Origin: Streptomyces sp. NBC_00236
Lineage (GTDB): Bacteria; Actinomycetota; Actinomycetes; Streptomycetales; Streptomycetaceae
Assembly: GCF_036195045.1 (NCBI RefSeq)
Contig: NZ_CP108100.1
Coordinates: 3,596,001 to 3,660,000 of the forward strand
DNA length: 64,000 bases
Reading direction: 5' to 3'
Part shown: positions 35,831 to 44,863 of the stretch, one piece after another
Layout: the number at the start of each line of letters is the position of its first letter
Numbering within the stretch: position 1 is the stretch's first letter
Position numbers and translations under genes: made by a program
The notes under the pieces: generated by a model
What the model saw: only the letters and a program-made list of their open reading frames with translations
Databases searched by the model: none
What the model was told of the DNA's origin: nothing

Positions 35831-36066
35831 GCACCGCATACACGTGGTTCAAGTCCAGCTACAGCGGCAGCGAGGGCGGCGCCTGCCTCGAAGTCGCCTA
35901 CGACTGGCAGAAGTCGAGCTACAGCGGCGACGAGGGCGGCGCCTGCGTCGAGATCGCCGCCCACCCCGCCGCCGTCCACGTCCGCGACTCCAAGAACCCC
36001 GAGGGCCCCACGCTCACCCTCGCCCCCACCACCTGGACGGCCTTCGCCACCCACATCGGCTCCTGA
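35827..36066 (+). CDS. DUF397 domain protein with a duplicated core
   Basis: A 79-residue partner of the upstream WhiJ-type regulator. The DUF397 core W-x-KSSYSG-x-EGGAC-x-E occurs twice (WFKSSYSGSEGGACLEVA and WQKSSYSGDEGGACVEIA), followed by the usual VHVRDSKNPEGPTLTLAP and WTAFATHI. One core is the norm, though double copies exist. The ATG overlaps the regulator's stop (ATGA), so the two are coupled. It probably acts as a small modulator of the regulator's DNA binding, as proposed for whiJ loci. Confidence 0.9.
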   Translation: MSTAYTWFKSSYSGSEGGACLEVAYDWQKSSYSGDEGGACVEIAAHPAAVHVRDSKNPEGPTLTLAPTTWTAFATHIGS

Positions 36067-36095
36067 ACGACGCACGACCGACGCCCCCGCGGCGG

Positions 36096-36980
36096 CTACG
36101 CCGTGACAGCGAGCTCCCGGCGACATTCGGCGCAGTTTCCGGGTTCGGGGGCCCTGAAGGCGCGGTCGCAGCCGTCGCAGTTCTGCAGCGGGTCGTAGAG
36201 CGGGGGCCGTTCGGCGGGCGGGAGCGGCGACGGGAACCGCTTGGTCAGCCGGTCCTCAAGGAACTTCACCGGGAACTTCACCGGCACCGGCAGGTCCGTG
36301 GTAAGCGCTCGTCCGAGGGCGGCAGGAGTGGCTTTGCGTTCGAACCAGGCGGCGACGGCGGGGGTGAGCTCCCGGATGTCGTCCTCGGAGAGCTCGAACT
36401 CGGTTGCCCGCTGGTTCAGGTCCAACAGGAACGCCGAGGCCATCCGATCCAACTCGGGGCTCGGCTTCTCCGGCCGGGGCGCCGGGACCTTCGGCGGCAC
36501 CACCTTCGCCGGCACCGCCGGTCCGGGAGCGGGCATCGGCGGATTGGGCGTGATGTGGACGGGGTCCGGGGCTTGCGCGCCAGCTGAACGCATCTGCTTC
36601 GCTGGCAACTCGGGAGCGGGAACGGCCGCCGGGGTCACCTTGCAGGGCCGGTCGTACGAGATCGTGCGGGTGATGACGCGGCCGGACGGCAGGCGCTCGC
36701 GGGTGCGCTGGAGGTAGCCGTGCTTCTCCAGGTCCCGCAGAGCTGCGGCGATGCGCGCCTCGCTCTCGGGGAAGCGCTCGACCAGGCACTTGATGCCGAC
36801 CTTCGCGCCTGGAGGCAGCGACTGGATGTGCGTGGCGAGGCCGATCGCGATGAGCGAGAGCTCGTGGTGCTGGGCGAGGTGGTTGCCGATGACCGTGAAG
36901 TGGCTGCTGTGGCGCACCTTCACGTGGACGACGCCGCCGGACGGGGCGTGGGAGGGGGAGATAACCTGCTGGGTATCCAT
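36096..36980 (-). CDS. Winged-helix protein with a C-terminal zinc-ribbon-like motif
   Basis: A 294-residue protein. Residues about 20-110 form a winged helix-turn-helix (HHELSLIAIGLATHIQSLPP, ARIAAALRDLEKHGYLQRTR) resembling replication-initiator or DnaD-type domains of streptomycete helix-turn-helix proteins. A Pro/Ala/Val-rich linker (about 120-175) follows, then a helical region (LDRMASAFLLDLNQRATEFE). The end carries CDGC and CAEC pairs spaced by about 12 residues, which could bind zinc. Proteins of this layout occur in many copies in Streptomyces; a regulatory role is likely but not established. Confidence 0.7.
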   Translation of the reverse strand: MDTQQVISPSHAPSGGVVHVKVRHSSHFTVIGNHLAQHHELSLIAIGLATHIQSLPPGAKVGIKCLVERFPESEARIAAALRDLEKHGYLQRTRERLPSGRVITRTISYDRPCKVTPAAVPAPELPAKQMRSAGAQAPDPVHITPNPPMPAPGPAVPAKVVPPKVPAPRPEKPSPELDRMASAFLLDLNQRATEFELSEDDIRELTPAVAAWFERKATPAALGRALTTDLPVPVKFPVKFLEDRLTKRFPSPLPPAERPPLYDPLQNCDGCDRAFRAPEPGNCAECRRELAVTA

Positions 36981-37650
36981 CGGGAAGGGTTCTTCTTCCT
37001 CGGCGGTCAGGCCCTCGCTCGGGATGGCAATCCCGGCGGGGGCCGTCTCAGTCTGAAGTTTGGTTTCGTGAGCATATGCCAGGCAACCGGGGCGAAATCC
37101 AGCTCAGTTGGGCCATGTCACCCGTGCGAGTGACGAGGCCCGCGAACGGCCACGCGCACGCGCACTCATGCGCGCGGGGGCCCGCAGAGGTCCACCGGGG
37201 TGGGTTGGGTTTGGTTGATTTCTTCTTCCCAAAGGACTTAAAAGCTTTTTACGTCGTGGGCCGCCGCGTCGCGGCCCACCGCGTCGTACGTCAGCGGGTC
37301 GCGGCCCACCGGGTCGTGGTTTCCGGACCCGGTACGTACGACCTCCGCCCGGACGGTCGACCGCCCGGAATCGTCCGGGGCGCAGGAGCCCGTCACCGGC
37401 GGGAGTGAAGGCGCCGTCCTCGCCGGCAATTTCCGGCAGCCACTCCGCGCAGGCTCTCTCCAGGCGGCTCCACCGCAGCCCCCCAGCCCGCCCGTTCCGG
37501 ATCTCTTCGCCGCCACGGCTTGCGAGCATGCTTCCTGCACGCGCATGCGGATGAGGGGTGGGACCAGTGGCCTGGTGGGCGGAAAGGTTCCTGTGGGACG
37601 GGGAGCGTCCTGAGTTGATATGGAGCCCATTGAAATCCGTGGGGCCCCTC
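36981..37650. other. 670-nt intergenic region without a convincing gene
   Basis: This stretch holds an AT-rich, palindromic segment around 37225-37255 (ACTTAAAAGCTTTTTACG), unusual for the window. Next to it are short direct repeats of GTCGCGGCCCACCG type near 37268-37312. Open frames in it lack coding bias and ribosome-binding sites. No tRNA fold or attachment-site core could be established. Confidence 0.5.
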
Positions 37651-37673
37651 AAGGGCTTGCCGGGCAAGCCCTT
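37651..37673 (-). terminator. Hairpin overlapping the stop codon of the small membrane-protein gene
   Basis: AAGGGCTTGC (37651-37660) pairs perfectly with GCAAGCCCTT (37664-37673) across a 3-nt loop. The stem reaches the TAA of the adjacent gene. It looks like a compact terminator. Confidence 0.65.
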
Positions 37674-38115
37674 ACCACTCGTCGCGCCACTGCGAAAATT
37701 TTAGGCCCGGTCCAAGCTTGACCGAAGTGGCGTCCTCGACGCGCTGGTTCGGAGTGTGCTCGCTGGTCGAGCTCTCTACCGGCCCTTCGGCGAGACCCCC
37801 TTCATGGAAGGGAACCCGGTCGACGACCTCGCCCTCATCGTTGAGAAAGTCCAGAGTGCCCGTAATGGTGTTGTAGTGCTGTTCGCGTAGAATGCCGTCC
37901 ACCGTCATCCGCACCGTCTTCTCCTTCCCCGACGGGCGGGACAGGTGAAGATGCTCACGCGCAGTCCGAGCCACCGCGGGTGACGTGGCTTCCGTGCTGG
38001 CCGGGAAGAGCTCGTTTTCACGCTTGTCGTCCACGGCGTAGAGGAGCAGGCCGAGCAGTGCGGCAGATACTGCCGCTACGGCGGCCCACGGCAGAAGACG
38101 TGATCGGCGAGACAT
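37672..38115 (-). CDS. Small single-pass membrane or exported protein, unknown function
   Basis: A 147-residue protein. RRSRLLPWAAVAAVSAALLG leads an N-terminal membrane helix (to about residue 27), followed by a soluble domain outside the cell with EKTVRMTVDGILREQHYNTI, TGTLDFLNDEGEVVDRVPFH and GLKFSQWRDEW at the end. I do not recognise the family. The ATG at 38115 is chosen because the hydrophobic helix begins right after it. Lower GC at its 3' end and the flanking gene-poor DNA suggest an accessory gene. Confidence 0.65.
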   Translation of the reverse strand: MSRRSRLLPWAAVAAVSAALLGLLLYAVDDKRENELFPASTEATSPAVARTAREHLHLSRPSGKEKTVRMTVDGILREQHYNTITGTLDFLNDEGEVVDRVPFHEGGLAEGPVESSTSEHTPNQRVEDATSVKLGPGLKFSQWRDEW

Positions 38116-38314
38116 CCTGGCATCCTTGCACGTCGTCTCCGTGCCCTCCAGACCATGGCTGCCACACTTCCGTTTGCCGGCTTCGTCGGCCGCTGGTGTG
38201 GAGTCCGGGCGCGCTGCCACCCTCCCGGCCTTGATCGGCCAGGTTGGCAACCGCCTTCGGCCGAACCGTCATTTGGGTCACGACCAGCCAGGGTCGCCCA
38301 ACAAGATCGTGTGA

Positions 38315-38485
38315 CGAGCTCAAAGGTTCGGTCAGAGCCAGGAGGAAGTCTCAGCCGCTCTGGGCGAGCCGATCACGGGACGGGGCGAGATCTACGCGCG
38401 GTGGTATCCCTTCGCCGGAGTTGGCGTCGACACCCACTACGACCAGGAGACTGATTCGGGTGGTGGAGCCTCGGAGCCCGCGTAG
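38315..38485 (+). pseudogene. Possible gene remnant
   Basis: A 56-codon stop-to-stop frame with protein-like composition (EEVSAALGEPITGRGEIYAR, WYPFAGVGVDTHYDQETD) but no start codon or ribosome-binding site. It could be the 3' fragment of a lost gene. The rest of the 442-nt gap between the small membrane-protein gene and hemB (38116-38557) shows nothing else I can support. Confidence 0.22.
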
Positions 38486-38557
38486 GAGCCGCCAGGGCTT
38501 GAGGGTGACCTGACCCGCGGCGCGGCGCTCGCCACGGGCCCCCGCCTCAGCGACCGC

Positions 38558-39556
38558 TCACGCGCGCCGCAGCTTCTGCGCGACCTCCGTCGCCCAGTAC
38601 GTCAGGATCATCTGCGCACCCGCCCGCCGGATCCCGGTCAGGCTCTCCAGGATCGCCGCGTCCCGGTCGATCCAGCCCTTCTCCGCGGCGGCCTCGATCA
38701 TCGCGTACTCGCCACTGATCTGGTACGCGGCGACCGGCACGTCCACGGAGTCCGCGACCTTGGCCAGGACGTCGAGGTACGGGCCGGCCGGCTTGACCAT
38801 GACCATGTCCGCGCCCTCGGCGAGGTCGAGCGCCAGCTCGCGCATCGACTCGCGGAGGTTGGCCGGGTCCTGCTGGTACGTCTTGCGGTCGCCCTTGAGC
38901 GAGGAGCCGACGGCCTCGCGGAACGGGCCGTAGAAGGCGGAGGAGTACTTCGCCGTGTACGCGAGGATCGACACGTCCTCGTACCCGGTCTGGTCCAGCG
39001 CGTCGCGGATCACACCGACCTGGCCGTCCATCATGCCGCTGGGGCCGACCACATGGGCGCCCGCGTCGGCCTGGACCTGGGCCATCTCCGCGTACCGCTC
39101 CAGCGTCGCGTCGTTGTCGACGCGGCCGTCCTCGGTCAGCACACCGCAGTGGCCGTGGTCGGTGGTCTCGTCCAGGCAGAGGTCGGACATGACGACGAGA
39201 TCGTCACCGACCTCCTCGCGCACCGCACGCAGTCCGAGCTGGAGGATGCCGTCCGGGTCGGTGCCTGCCGTGCCTCGGGCGTCCTTCTTCTCGTCCAGGG
39301 GGACGCCGAACAGCATGATGCCGGAGACGCCCGCCGAGACCGCGTCGACCGCGGCCTTCCGCAGGGTGTCCAGGGTGTGCTGCTGCACGCCGGGCATGGC
39401 CGAGATGGCGACGGGGGCGTCGATGCCCTCGCGCACGAACGCGGGCAGGATCAGGTTCGCCGGGTCGAGCCGGGTCTCGGCGACCATCCGCCGCATGACG
39501 GGGGTCGTCCGCAGCCGTCGGGGGCGAGAGCCGGGGAAGTTTCCGTACACAGTCAT
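38558..39556 (-). CDS. hemB: Delta-aminolevulinic acid dehydratase (porphobilinogen synthase)
   Basis: A 332-residue TIM-barrel enzyme that condenses two 5-aminolevulinates to porphobilinogen in haem and corrin biosynthesis. [18 protein letters not shown] is the metal-site region, [20 protein letters not shown] contains one catalytic Lys and [12 protein letters not shown] the Schiff-base Lys. The metal site [14 protein letters not shown] lacks the full Cys-Cys-Cys zinc triad, as in Mg-dependent enzymes of many actinobacteria. It is separated from cobA/hemD by 121 nt and lies last in the rex-hem cluster. Confidence 0.96.
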   Translation of the reverse strand: MTVYGNFPGSRPRRLRTTPVMRRMVAETRLDPANLILPAFVREGIDAPVAISAMPGVQQHTLDTLRKAAVDAVSAGVSGIMLFGVPLDEKKDARGTAGTDPDGILQLGLRAVREEVGDDLVVMSDLCLDETTDHGHCGVLTEDGRVDNDATLERYAEMAQVQADAGAHVVGPSGMMDGQVGVIRDALDQTGYEDVSILAYTAKYSSAFYGPFREAVGSSLKGDRKTYQQDPANLRESMRELALDLAEGADMVMVKPAGPYLDVLAKVADSVDVPVAAYQISGEYAMIEAAAEKGWIDRDAAILESLTGIRRAGAQMILTYWATEVAQKLRRA

Positions 39557-39677
39557 CCTTCGAGACTAGACCCGTACACATCACGCTCTTGCCGACACTG
39601 GTGCCGGAAAAACGGGCAGGGGCCCGGCCGCTTCACGGAGAAGCGGACCGGACCCCAGAGACCTTCCGCGGGTGCGC

Positions 39678-41345
39678 TCAGGTCGTCGTACGACGCCGCC
39701 GCGCACCCGGACGGCGCTCGCTCGGCCGCGTCACCGGGTCACCGGCCTCCTTCGCCGCGTCCCGGCGCTGCGCGCCGAACTCGGCGAGGGCCTCGGCCAG
39801 CTTGTGCACCGAGGGCTCCGGGGAGAGGACGTCGACACGCAGGCCGTGCTCCTCGGCGGTCTTCGCCGTGGCCGGGCCGATGCACGCGATGACCGTCACG
39901 TTGTGCGGCTTGCCGGCGATGCCGACCAGGTTGCGCACGGTCGAGGACGAGGTGAAGAGCACCGCGTCGAAACCGCCGCCCTTGATCGCCTCACGCGTGT
40001 CGGCGGGCGGCGGCGAGGCGCGGACCGTGCGGTACGCGGTGACGTCGTCGACCTCCCAGCCGAGCTCGATGAGCCCGGCCACCAGCGTCTCGGTGGCGAT
40101 GTCCGCACGCGGCAGGAAGACACGGTCGATCGGGTCGAAGACCGGGTCGTACGGCGGCCAGTCCTCCAGCAGACCCGCGGCCGACTGCTCACCCGAGGGC
40201 ACCAGGTCCGGCTTCACACCGAAGTCGACGAGCGCGGCGGCGGTCTGCTCGCCGACGGCCGCGACCTTGATCCCGGCGAAGGCACGGGCGTCGAGCCCGT
40301 ACTCCTCGAACTTCTCCCGGACCGCCTTCACCGCGTTGACCGAGGTGAACGCGATCCACTCGTAGCGGCCCGTGACCAGGCCCTTGACCGCCCGCTCCAT
40401 CTGCTGCGGCGTACGCGGCGGCTCGACGGCGATCGTCGGGACCTCGTGCGGCACGGCACCGTACGAACGCAGCTGATCGGAGAGCGACGCCGCCTGCTCC
40501 TTCGTACGCGGCACGAGCACCTTCCAGCCGAACATCGGCTTGGACTCGAACCACGCGAGCTGGTCGCGCTGGGCGGCGGAGCTGCGCTCCCCGACCACGG
40601 CTATGACGGGCTGGTGCCCGTCCGGGGACGGCAGGATCTTGCCCTGCTTGAAGACCTGGGCGATCGTGCCGAGCGTCGCCGTCCAGGTGCGCTGGCGCGT
40701 CGTCGTACCGGCGACCGTCACGGTCAGCGGGGTGTCGGGCTTGCGGCCCGCCGAGACCAGCTCGCCGGCGGCCGCGGCCACCGCGTCGAGCTGCGTCGAG
40801 ATCACGCACGTGGAGTCGCTGGCGCCGACCTCGCTCCAGCAGCGGTCCGAGGCGGTACGGGCGTCGATGAAGCGGACGTCCGCGCCCTGCGCGTCGCGCA
40901 GCGGCACCCCGGCGTACGCGGGCACGCCCACGGCGTTGGCGACGCCCGGCACGACCTCGAACGGGATGCCCGCGGCGGCGCAGGCCAGCATCTCACCGCC
41001 CGCGTTGCCGTCGAGACCGGGGTCACCGGAGACGGCACGGACGACCCGCCTGCCGCCCTTCGCGGCCTCCATGACAAGATTGACCGCATCCCTGAGAACG
41101 GGAACACCGGCGGCTGTTGACTGCGCGTCAACAACCGTCAGCTCAGGCGTGCTTACGCCTGCCCGCGCATGACAGCGGACGACGCCGAGAACGTCCGGCT
41201 CGGCGACAAGAACGTCCGCGCTCGCAAGCGCCTCGACGGCGCGCAGAGTCAGCAGTCCCGGGTCGCCGGGACCGGCGCCGAGGAAGGTGACGTGCCCTGC
41301 GGACAGGACCGGGTAATCGGATGCGGCGTGGCCGGTGGGGCTCAA
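39678..41345 (-). CDS. hemD: Fused uroporphyrinogen-III C-methyltransferase / uroporphyrinogen-III synthase
   Basis: A 555-residue two-domain protein. Residues about 15-255 are a CobA/SUMT methyltransferase (VTFLGAGPGDPGLLTLRAVE, AVSGDPGLDGNAGGEMLA), which starts sirohaem and B12 synthesis. Residues about 270-530 are HemD (WKVLVPRTKEQAASLSDQLR, WIAFTSVNAVKAV, VLFTSSSTVRNLVG), which closes uroporphyrinogen III. The fusion is typical of Streptomyces. I chose TTG at 41345: it overlaps the hemC stop and has GGGGGAG 8 nt upstream. A basic RRPGARRRRTTT tail ends the protein. Confidence 0.92.
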   Translation of the reverse strand: MSPTGHAASDYPVLSAGHVTFLGAGPGDPGLLTLRAVEALASADVLVAEPDVLGVVRCHARAGVSTPELTVVDAQSTAAGVPVLRDAVNLVMEAAKGGRRVVRAVSGDPGLDGNAGGEMLACAAAGIPFEVVPGVANAVGVPAYAGVPLRDAQGADVRFIDARTASDRCWSEVGASDSTCVISTQLDAVAAAAGELVSAGRKPDTPLTVTVAGTTTRQRTWTATLGTIAQVFKQGKILPSPDGHQPVIAVVGERSSAAQRDQLAWFESKPMFGWKVLVPRTKEQAASLSDQLRSYGAVPHEVPTIAVEPPRTPQQMERAVKGLVTGRYEWIAFTSVNAVKAVREKFEEYGLDARAFAGIKVAAVGEQTAAALVDFGVKPDLVPSGEQSAAGLLEDWPPYDPVFDPIDRVFLPRADIATETLVAGLIELGWEVDDVTAYRTVRASPPPADTREAIKGGGFDAVLFTSSSTVRNLVGIAGKPHNVTVIACIGPATAKTAEEHGLRVDVLSPEPSVHKLAEALAEFGAQRRDAAKEAGDPVTRPSERRPGARRRRTTT

Positions 41346-42328
41346 AGTGCTCGCTCCCCCATAAGACCGGCCGCACCCTTGGCGAGCATCTCGGCCGCGA
41401 GTTCGCGACCGAGGGCCGCCGCGTCGTCGTGCGACGTGGGGACGGGACCGGTGGTGGACATCTGTACCAGCGAGGAACCGTCGATGGAACCGACGACACC
41501 GCGCAGGCGCAGTTCGTTGACAGCCTGGCCGTCGGCCAGGAGGTCGGCCAGCGCACCCACAGGTGCGGAGCAGCCGGCCTCCAGGGCGGCGAGCAGGGCA
41601 CGTTCGGCGGTCACGGCGGCCCGGGTGTACGGGTCGTCGAGCTCGGCGAGCGCGGCGGCGAGGTCGGCGCTGCTGGCAGCGCACTCGATCGCCAGTGCTC
41701 CCTGGCCGGGAGCGGGCAGAACGGTGTCGACCGACAGGAAATCGGTCACCTCACCGCTCCGTCCGAGGCGGCTGAGCCCGGCCGCGGCGAGTACCACCGC
41801 GTCGAGTTCACCGCTTCGCACAAATCCGATACGCGTATCGACGTTGCCCCGGATCGGCACGGTCTCGATGTCGAGGCCGTGACTGCGGGCGTACGCGTTG
41901 AGCTGCGCCATGCGGCGCGGCGAGCCGGTGCCGACACGGGCACCGGACGGCAGCTGCTCGAAGGTCAGCCCGTCGCGCGCCACCAGGGCGTCGCGCGGGT
42001 CCTCGCGCACCGGCACGGCGGCCAGCACGAGACCCTCGGGCTGCGCGGTCGGCAGGTCCTTGAGCGAGTGGACGGCGAAGTCCACCTCGCCGCGCAGCAG
42101 CGCGTCACGCAGCGCGGCGACGAAGACGCCGGTGCCACCGATCTGCGCGAGGTGCTCGCGGGAGGTGTCCCCGTACGTGGTGATCTCGACGAGTTCGACG
42201 GCGCGCCCGGTCACCTCGCTGACCGCGTCGGCCACCAGGCCGGACTGCGCCATGGCGAGCTTGCTGCGCCGGGTCCCCAGCCTCAGCGGCTGGGGTGGCC
42301 CCGCGCCCAGGGGTGAGTTGTCGGTCAT
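41342..42328 (-). CDS. hemC: Porphobilinogen deaminase (hydroxymethylbilane synthase)
   Basis: A 328-residue enzyme that polymerises four porphobilinogens. LRLGTRRSKLAMAQSG opens the protein, HSLKDLPT carries the conserved Lys and Asp, and LEAGCSAPVGA holds the Cys (about C253) that binds the dipyrromethane cofactor. The ATG overlaps the hemA stop by 4 nt and the stop overlaps the next start, so the haem genes are translated as a coupled unit. Confidence 0.96.
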   Translation of the reverse strand: MTDNSPLGAGPPQPLRLGTRRSKLAMAQSGLVADAVSEVTGRAVELVEITTYGDTSREHLAQIGGTGVFVAALRDALLRGEVDFAVHSLKDLPTAQPEGLVLAAVPVREDPRDALVARDGLTFEQLPSGARVGTGSPRRMAQLNAYARSHGLDIETVPIRGNVDTRIGFVRSGELDAVVLAAAGLSRLGRSGEVTDFLSVDTVLPAPGQGALAIECAASSADLAAALAELDDPYTRAAVTAERALLAALEAGCSAPVGALADLLADGQAVNELRLRGVVGSIDGSSLVQMSTTGPVPTSHDDAAALGRELAAEMLAKGAAGLMGERAL

Positions 42329-43821
42329 GACCGCCCTCGATTCGGGTCGTTCAGGTCTGCCCGGGAGACGGCGGCGACCGTCTGCGGGTCGAGGTCGAAG
42401 AGTTCCCGCAGCGCATCGGCGTACCCGGCGCCGCCGGGCTCGCTGGCGAGCTGCTTGACCCGCACGGTGGGCGCGTGCAGGAGCTTGTCGACGACGCGGC
42501 GCACGGTCTGCGAGATCTCGGCGCGCTGCTTCTCGTCCAGGTCGGGGAGGCGGCCGTCCAGCCGTGCGATCTCGCCCGCGACCACTCCGGCGGCCATCGT
42601 GCGCAGGGCGACGACGGTGGGAGTGATGTGGGCGGCGCGCTGGGCGGCACCGAAGGCGGCGACCTCGTCGGCGACGATGCTGCGCACCTGGTCCACATCG
42701 GCGGCCATCGGGGCGTCCGCGGACGCCTCCGCGAGCGACTCGATGTCGACGAGGCGCACACCGTCGAGGCGGGCGGCGCCGCCGTCGATGTCGCGCGGCA
42801 TGGCCAGGTCCAGCAGGGCGAGCCGGACGGGCCCGGTGGACTGGGCCGGGATCCGGCGGACGGCGCGGGCCTGCGCGGTCGCGGTGGCGGAACCGTTCTC
42901 CACCCACGCGGCGTGCTGCTCGTCCGGCTCGGCGAGCGGGGCCGACGCGGGTGCGGCGGGCGCCTCGTGCGCGGGGGCGAAGTCCAGCCCGAGCGCTCCG
43001 GCGACGGCCTCGGCGCTCAGGACGAGCCCGGTGGCTCCGGTGCAGGAGACGACGACGTCGGCACGTGTCAGTTCGTCGGAGACCGCGGCCATCTCCACGG
43101 CGTGGGCGGCCACTCCCGTACCGCCGGCCTGGTTGAGGATCTCGACCAGACGGTCGGCGCGGGCCCGGGTGCGGTTGGCGACGACGATCTCGGCGACACC
43201 GGTACGGGCCAGGGTCGCGGCGGCCAGCGAGGACATCGAGCCCGCGCCGATCACCAGGGCGCGCTTGCCCTGCGCCCAGGCCGCGGGATCACGGCCGTCG
43301 GCGAGCTGTTCCAGGCCGAAGGTGACGAGCGACTGCCCGGCGCGGTCGATCCCGGTCTCGCTGTGGGCGCGCTTGCCGACCCGCAGGGCCTGCTGGAAGA
43401 GGTCGTTCAGCAGCCGGCCGGCGGTGTGGAGCTCCTGCCCCAGCGCCAGCGCGTCCTTGATCTGGCCGAGGATCTGTCCCTCGCCCACGACCATCGAGTC
43501 CAGTCCGCAGGCCACCGAGAACAGGTGGTGGACGGCCCGGTCCTCGTAGTGCACGTAGAGATAGGGAGTGAGCTCGTCCAGGCCGACGCCGCTGTGCTGG
43601 GCGAGCAGCGTGGACAGCTCGGCGACGCCCGCGTGGAACTTGTCCACGTCGGCGTACAGCTCGATGCGGTTGCAGGTGGCGAGGACGGCGGCCTCGACCG
43701 CGGGCTCTGCGGCGAGGGTGTCCTCAAGCAGCTTGGCCTGGCTGTCGGCGGACAGCGAGGCCCGCTCCAGCACGGAGACGGGGGCGCTGCGGTGGCTCAG
43801 CCCTACGACAAGGAGACTCAT
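42325..43821 (-). CDS. hemA: Glutamyl-tRNA reductase
   Basis: A 498-residue NADPH-dependent enzyme that reduces Glu-tRNA(Glu) to glutamate-1-semialdehyde, the first committed step of C5 haem synthesis. VGLSHRSAPVSVLERASLS and VLATCNRIELYAD (catalytic Cys) form the catalytic domain. VIGAGSMSSLAAATLARTG is the NADPH site, with an actinobacterial insertion (about 290-335, EPDEQHAAWVENGSATATAQ). The C-terminal dimerisation helix includes DKLLHAPTVRVKQLA. It overlaps rex and hemC by 4 nt each, so Rex control of the upstream promoter should extend to it. Confidence 0.96.
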   Translation of the reverse strand: MSLLVVGLSHRSAPVSVLERASLSADSQAKLLEDTLAAEPAVEAAVLATCNRIELYADVDKFHAGVAELSTLLAQHSGVGLDELTPYLYVHYEDRAVHHLFSVACGLDSMVVGEGQILGQIKDALALGQELHTAGRLLNDLFQQALRVGKRAHSETGIDRAGQSLVTFGLEQLADGRDPAAWAQGKRALVIGAGSMSSLAAATLARTGVAEIVVANRTRARADRLVEILNQAGGTGVAAHAVEMAAVSDELTRADVVVSCTGATGLVLSAEAVAGALGLDFAPAHEAPAAPASAPLAEPDEQHAAWVENGSATATAQARAVRRIPAQSTGPVRLALLDLAMPRDIDGGAARLDGVRLVDIESLAEASADAPMAADVDQVRSIVADEVAAFGAAQRAAHITPTVVALRTMAAGVVAGEIARLDGRLPDLDEKQRAEISQTVRRVVDKLLHAPTVRVKQLASEPGGAGYADALRELFDLDPQTVAAVSRADLNDPNRGRS

Positions 43822-44591
43822 GCCGGCATCACGGCGGGCATGTCCCCGTCGGGTCCCTTCCGGCTGCTGGTCGCGGCGCGCACGGGCGGCGCGGCCGGGT
43901 CCGGTCCGCTGTCGGCGGAAGCGGCGTCCTCGCCGGCCTTGCGCTGCTCGTGGAAGGCGAGGATCTGCAGCTCGATGGAGAGGTCGACCTTGCGCACGTC
44001 GACGCCGTCGGGCACCGAGAGCACGGTCGGGGCGAAGTTCAGGATGGAGGTGACGCCCGCGGCGACGAGCCGGTCGCAGACCTGCTGGGCGGCGCCGGGC
44101 GGGGTCGTGATCACACCGATCGAGACGCCGTTCTCGCTGATGATGCGGTCCAGGTCGTCGGCGTGCTGGACGGGGATCCCGGCGACCGGCGTTCCGGCCA
44201 TCGCGGGATCGGCGTCGATCAGCGCGGCGACCCGGAAGCCGCGGGAGGCGAAACCGCCGTAGTTGGCGAGCGCGGCGCCGAGGTTACCGATGCCGACGAT
44301 GGCGACCGGCCAGTCCTGGGTGAGGCCGAGTTCGCGCGAGATCTGGTAGACGAGGTACTCGACGTCGTAGCCGACACCGCGGGTCCCGTAAGAACCGAGA
44401 TAGCTGAAGTCCTTGCGCAGCTTCGCGGAGTTGACCCCCGCCGCCGCAGCGAGCTCCTCGGAGGAGACCGTGGGGACCGAACGCTCGGAGAGCGCGGTCA
44501 GCGCACGGAGATACAGCGGAAGTCGGGCGACGGTGGCCTCGGGAATTCCTCGGCTACGGGTCGCCGGTCGGTGATTTCGGCCAGTTGCCAC
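43818..44591 (-). CDS. rex: Redox-sensing transcriptional repressor Rex
   Basis: A 257-residue repressor that senses the NADH/NAD+ ratio. The N-terminal winged helix (ATVARLPLYLRALTALSERS, SSEELAAAAGVNSAKLRKDF, SYLGSYGTRGVGYDVEYL) binds the ROP site. The Rossmann domain (VAIVGIGNLGAALANYGGF) binds NADH. A charged Pro/Ala tail ends the protein. I chose GTG 44591 because AGGAG lies 5 nt upstream and it yields the usual MATGRNHR start. A perfect-looking Rex operator overlaps its own promoter, which indicates autoregulation of rex-hemACD. Confidence 0.96.
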   Translation of the reverse strand: MATGRNHRPATRSRGIPEATVARLPLYLRALTALSERSVPTVSSEELAAAAGVNSAKLRKDFSYLGSYGTRGVGYDVEYLVYQISRELGLTQDWPVAIVGIGNLGAALANYGGFASRGFRVAALIDADPAMAGTPVAGIPVQHADDLDRIISENGVSIGVITTPPGAAQQVCDRLVAAGVTSILNFAPTVLSVPDGVDVRKVDLSIELQILAFHEQRKAGEDAASADSGPDPAAPPVRAATSSRKGPDGDMPAVMPA

Positions 44592-44656
44592 GGTGCTCCT
44601 GCGGGATGAGCGGGGCTGCAGGCGGCCGTATGTCCCAAGACCGCCCCGTCGAATGC

Positions 44657-44685
44657 AGGCTATGTCTTTGTGAACGCGTGCACAA
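44657..44685 (-). promoter_or_regulatory. rex-hem promoter (-35 TTGTGC, 17-bp spacer, -10 TAGCCT)
   Basis: On the minus strand TTGTGC (44680-44685) and TAGCCT (44657-44662) are 17 bp apart, and the -35 hexamer lies inside the Rex operator. Bound Rex would block RNA polymerase directly. Confidence 0.65.
44668..44685. promoter_or_regulatory. Rex operator (ROP) TTGTGAACGCGTGCACAA
   Basis: The 18-bp near-palindrome matches the Rex consensus TTGTGAAxxxxTTCACAA with one changed base in one arm. It lies 77-94 nt upstream of the rex start. Confidence 0.88.
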
Positions 44686-44863
44686 AGATGGTGTCCGTTT
44701 TGTCCGGTCAAAGTGACCGGGGTCACGCGCACTCGTCGCGCGATCCAGGAACCGCGGATCGCATCAGCCCGTTGCAGGCCCGAAGGGGGCAAAGCGGAAC
44801 ACACTCCTCACAGCCACGCCCCCGAGACCACTCAAAACGCCCACGATGGTAACCAGGTTTCAC

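Noticed and set aside
37090..37130. tRNA-like start (CCAGCTCAGTTGGG)
   Set aside because: The D-arm-like string is not followed by an anticodon arm, a T arm with GTTCGA or a matching acceptor stem, so it is a chance match.
37104..37667. Long minus-strand frame of about 187 codons
   Set aside because: Arg/Gly/Pro-rich composition typical of GC-rich non-coding frames, no ribosome-binding site and no family motif.
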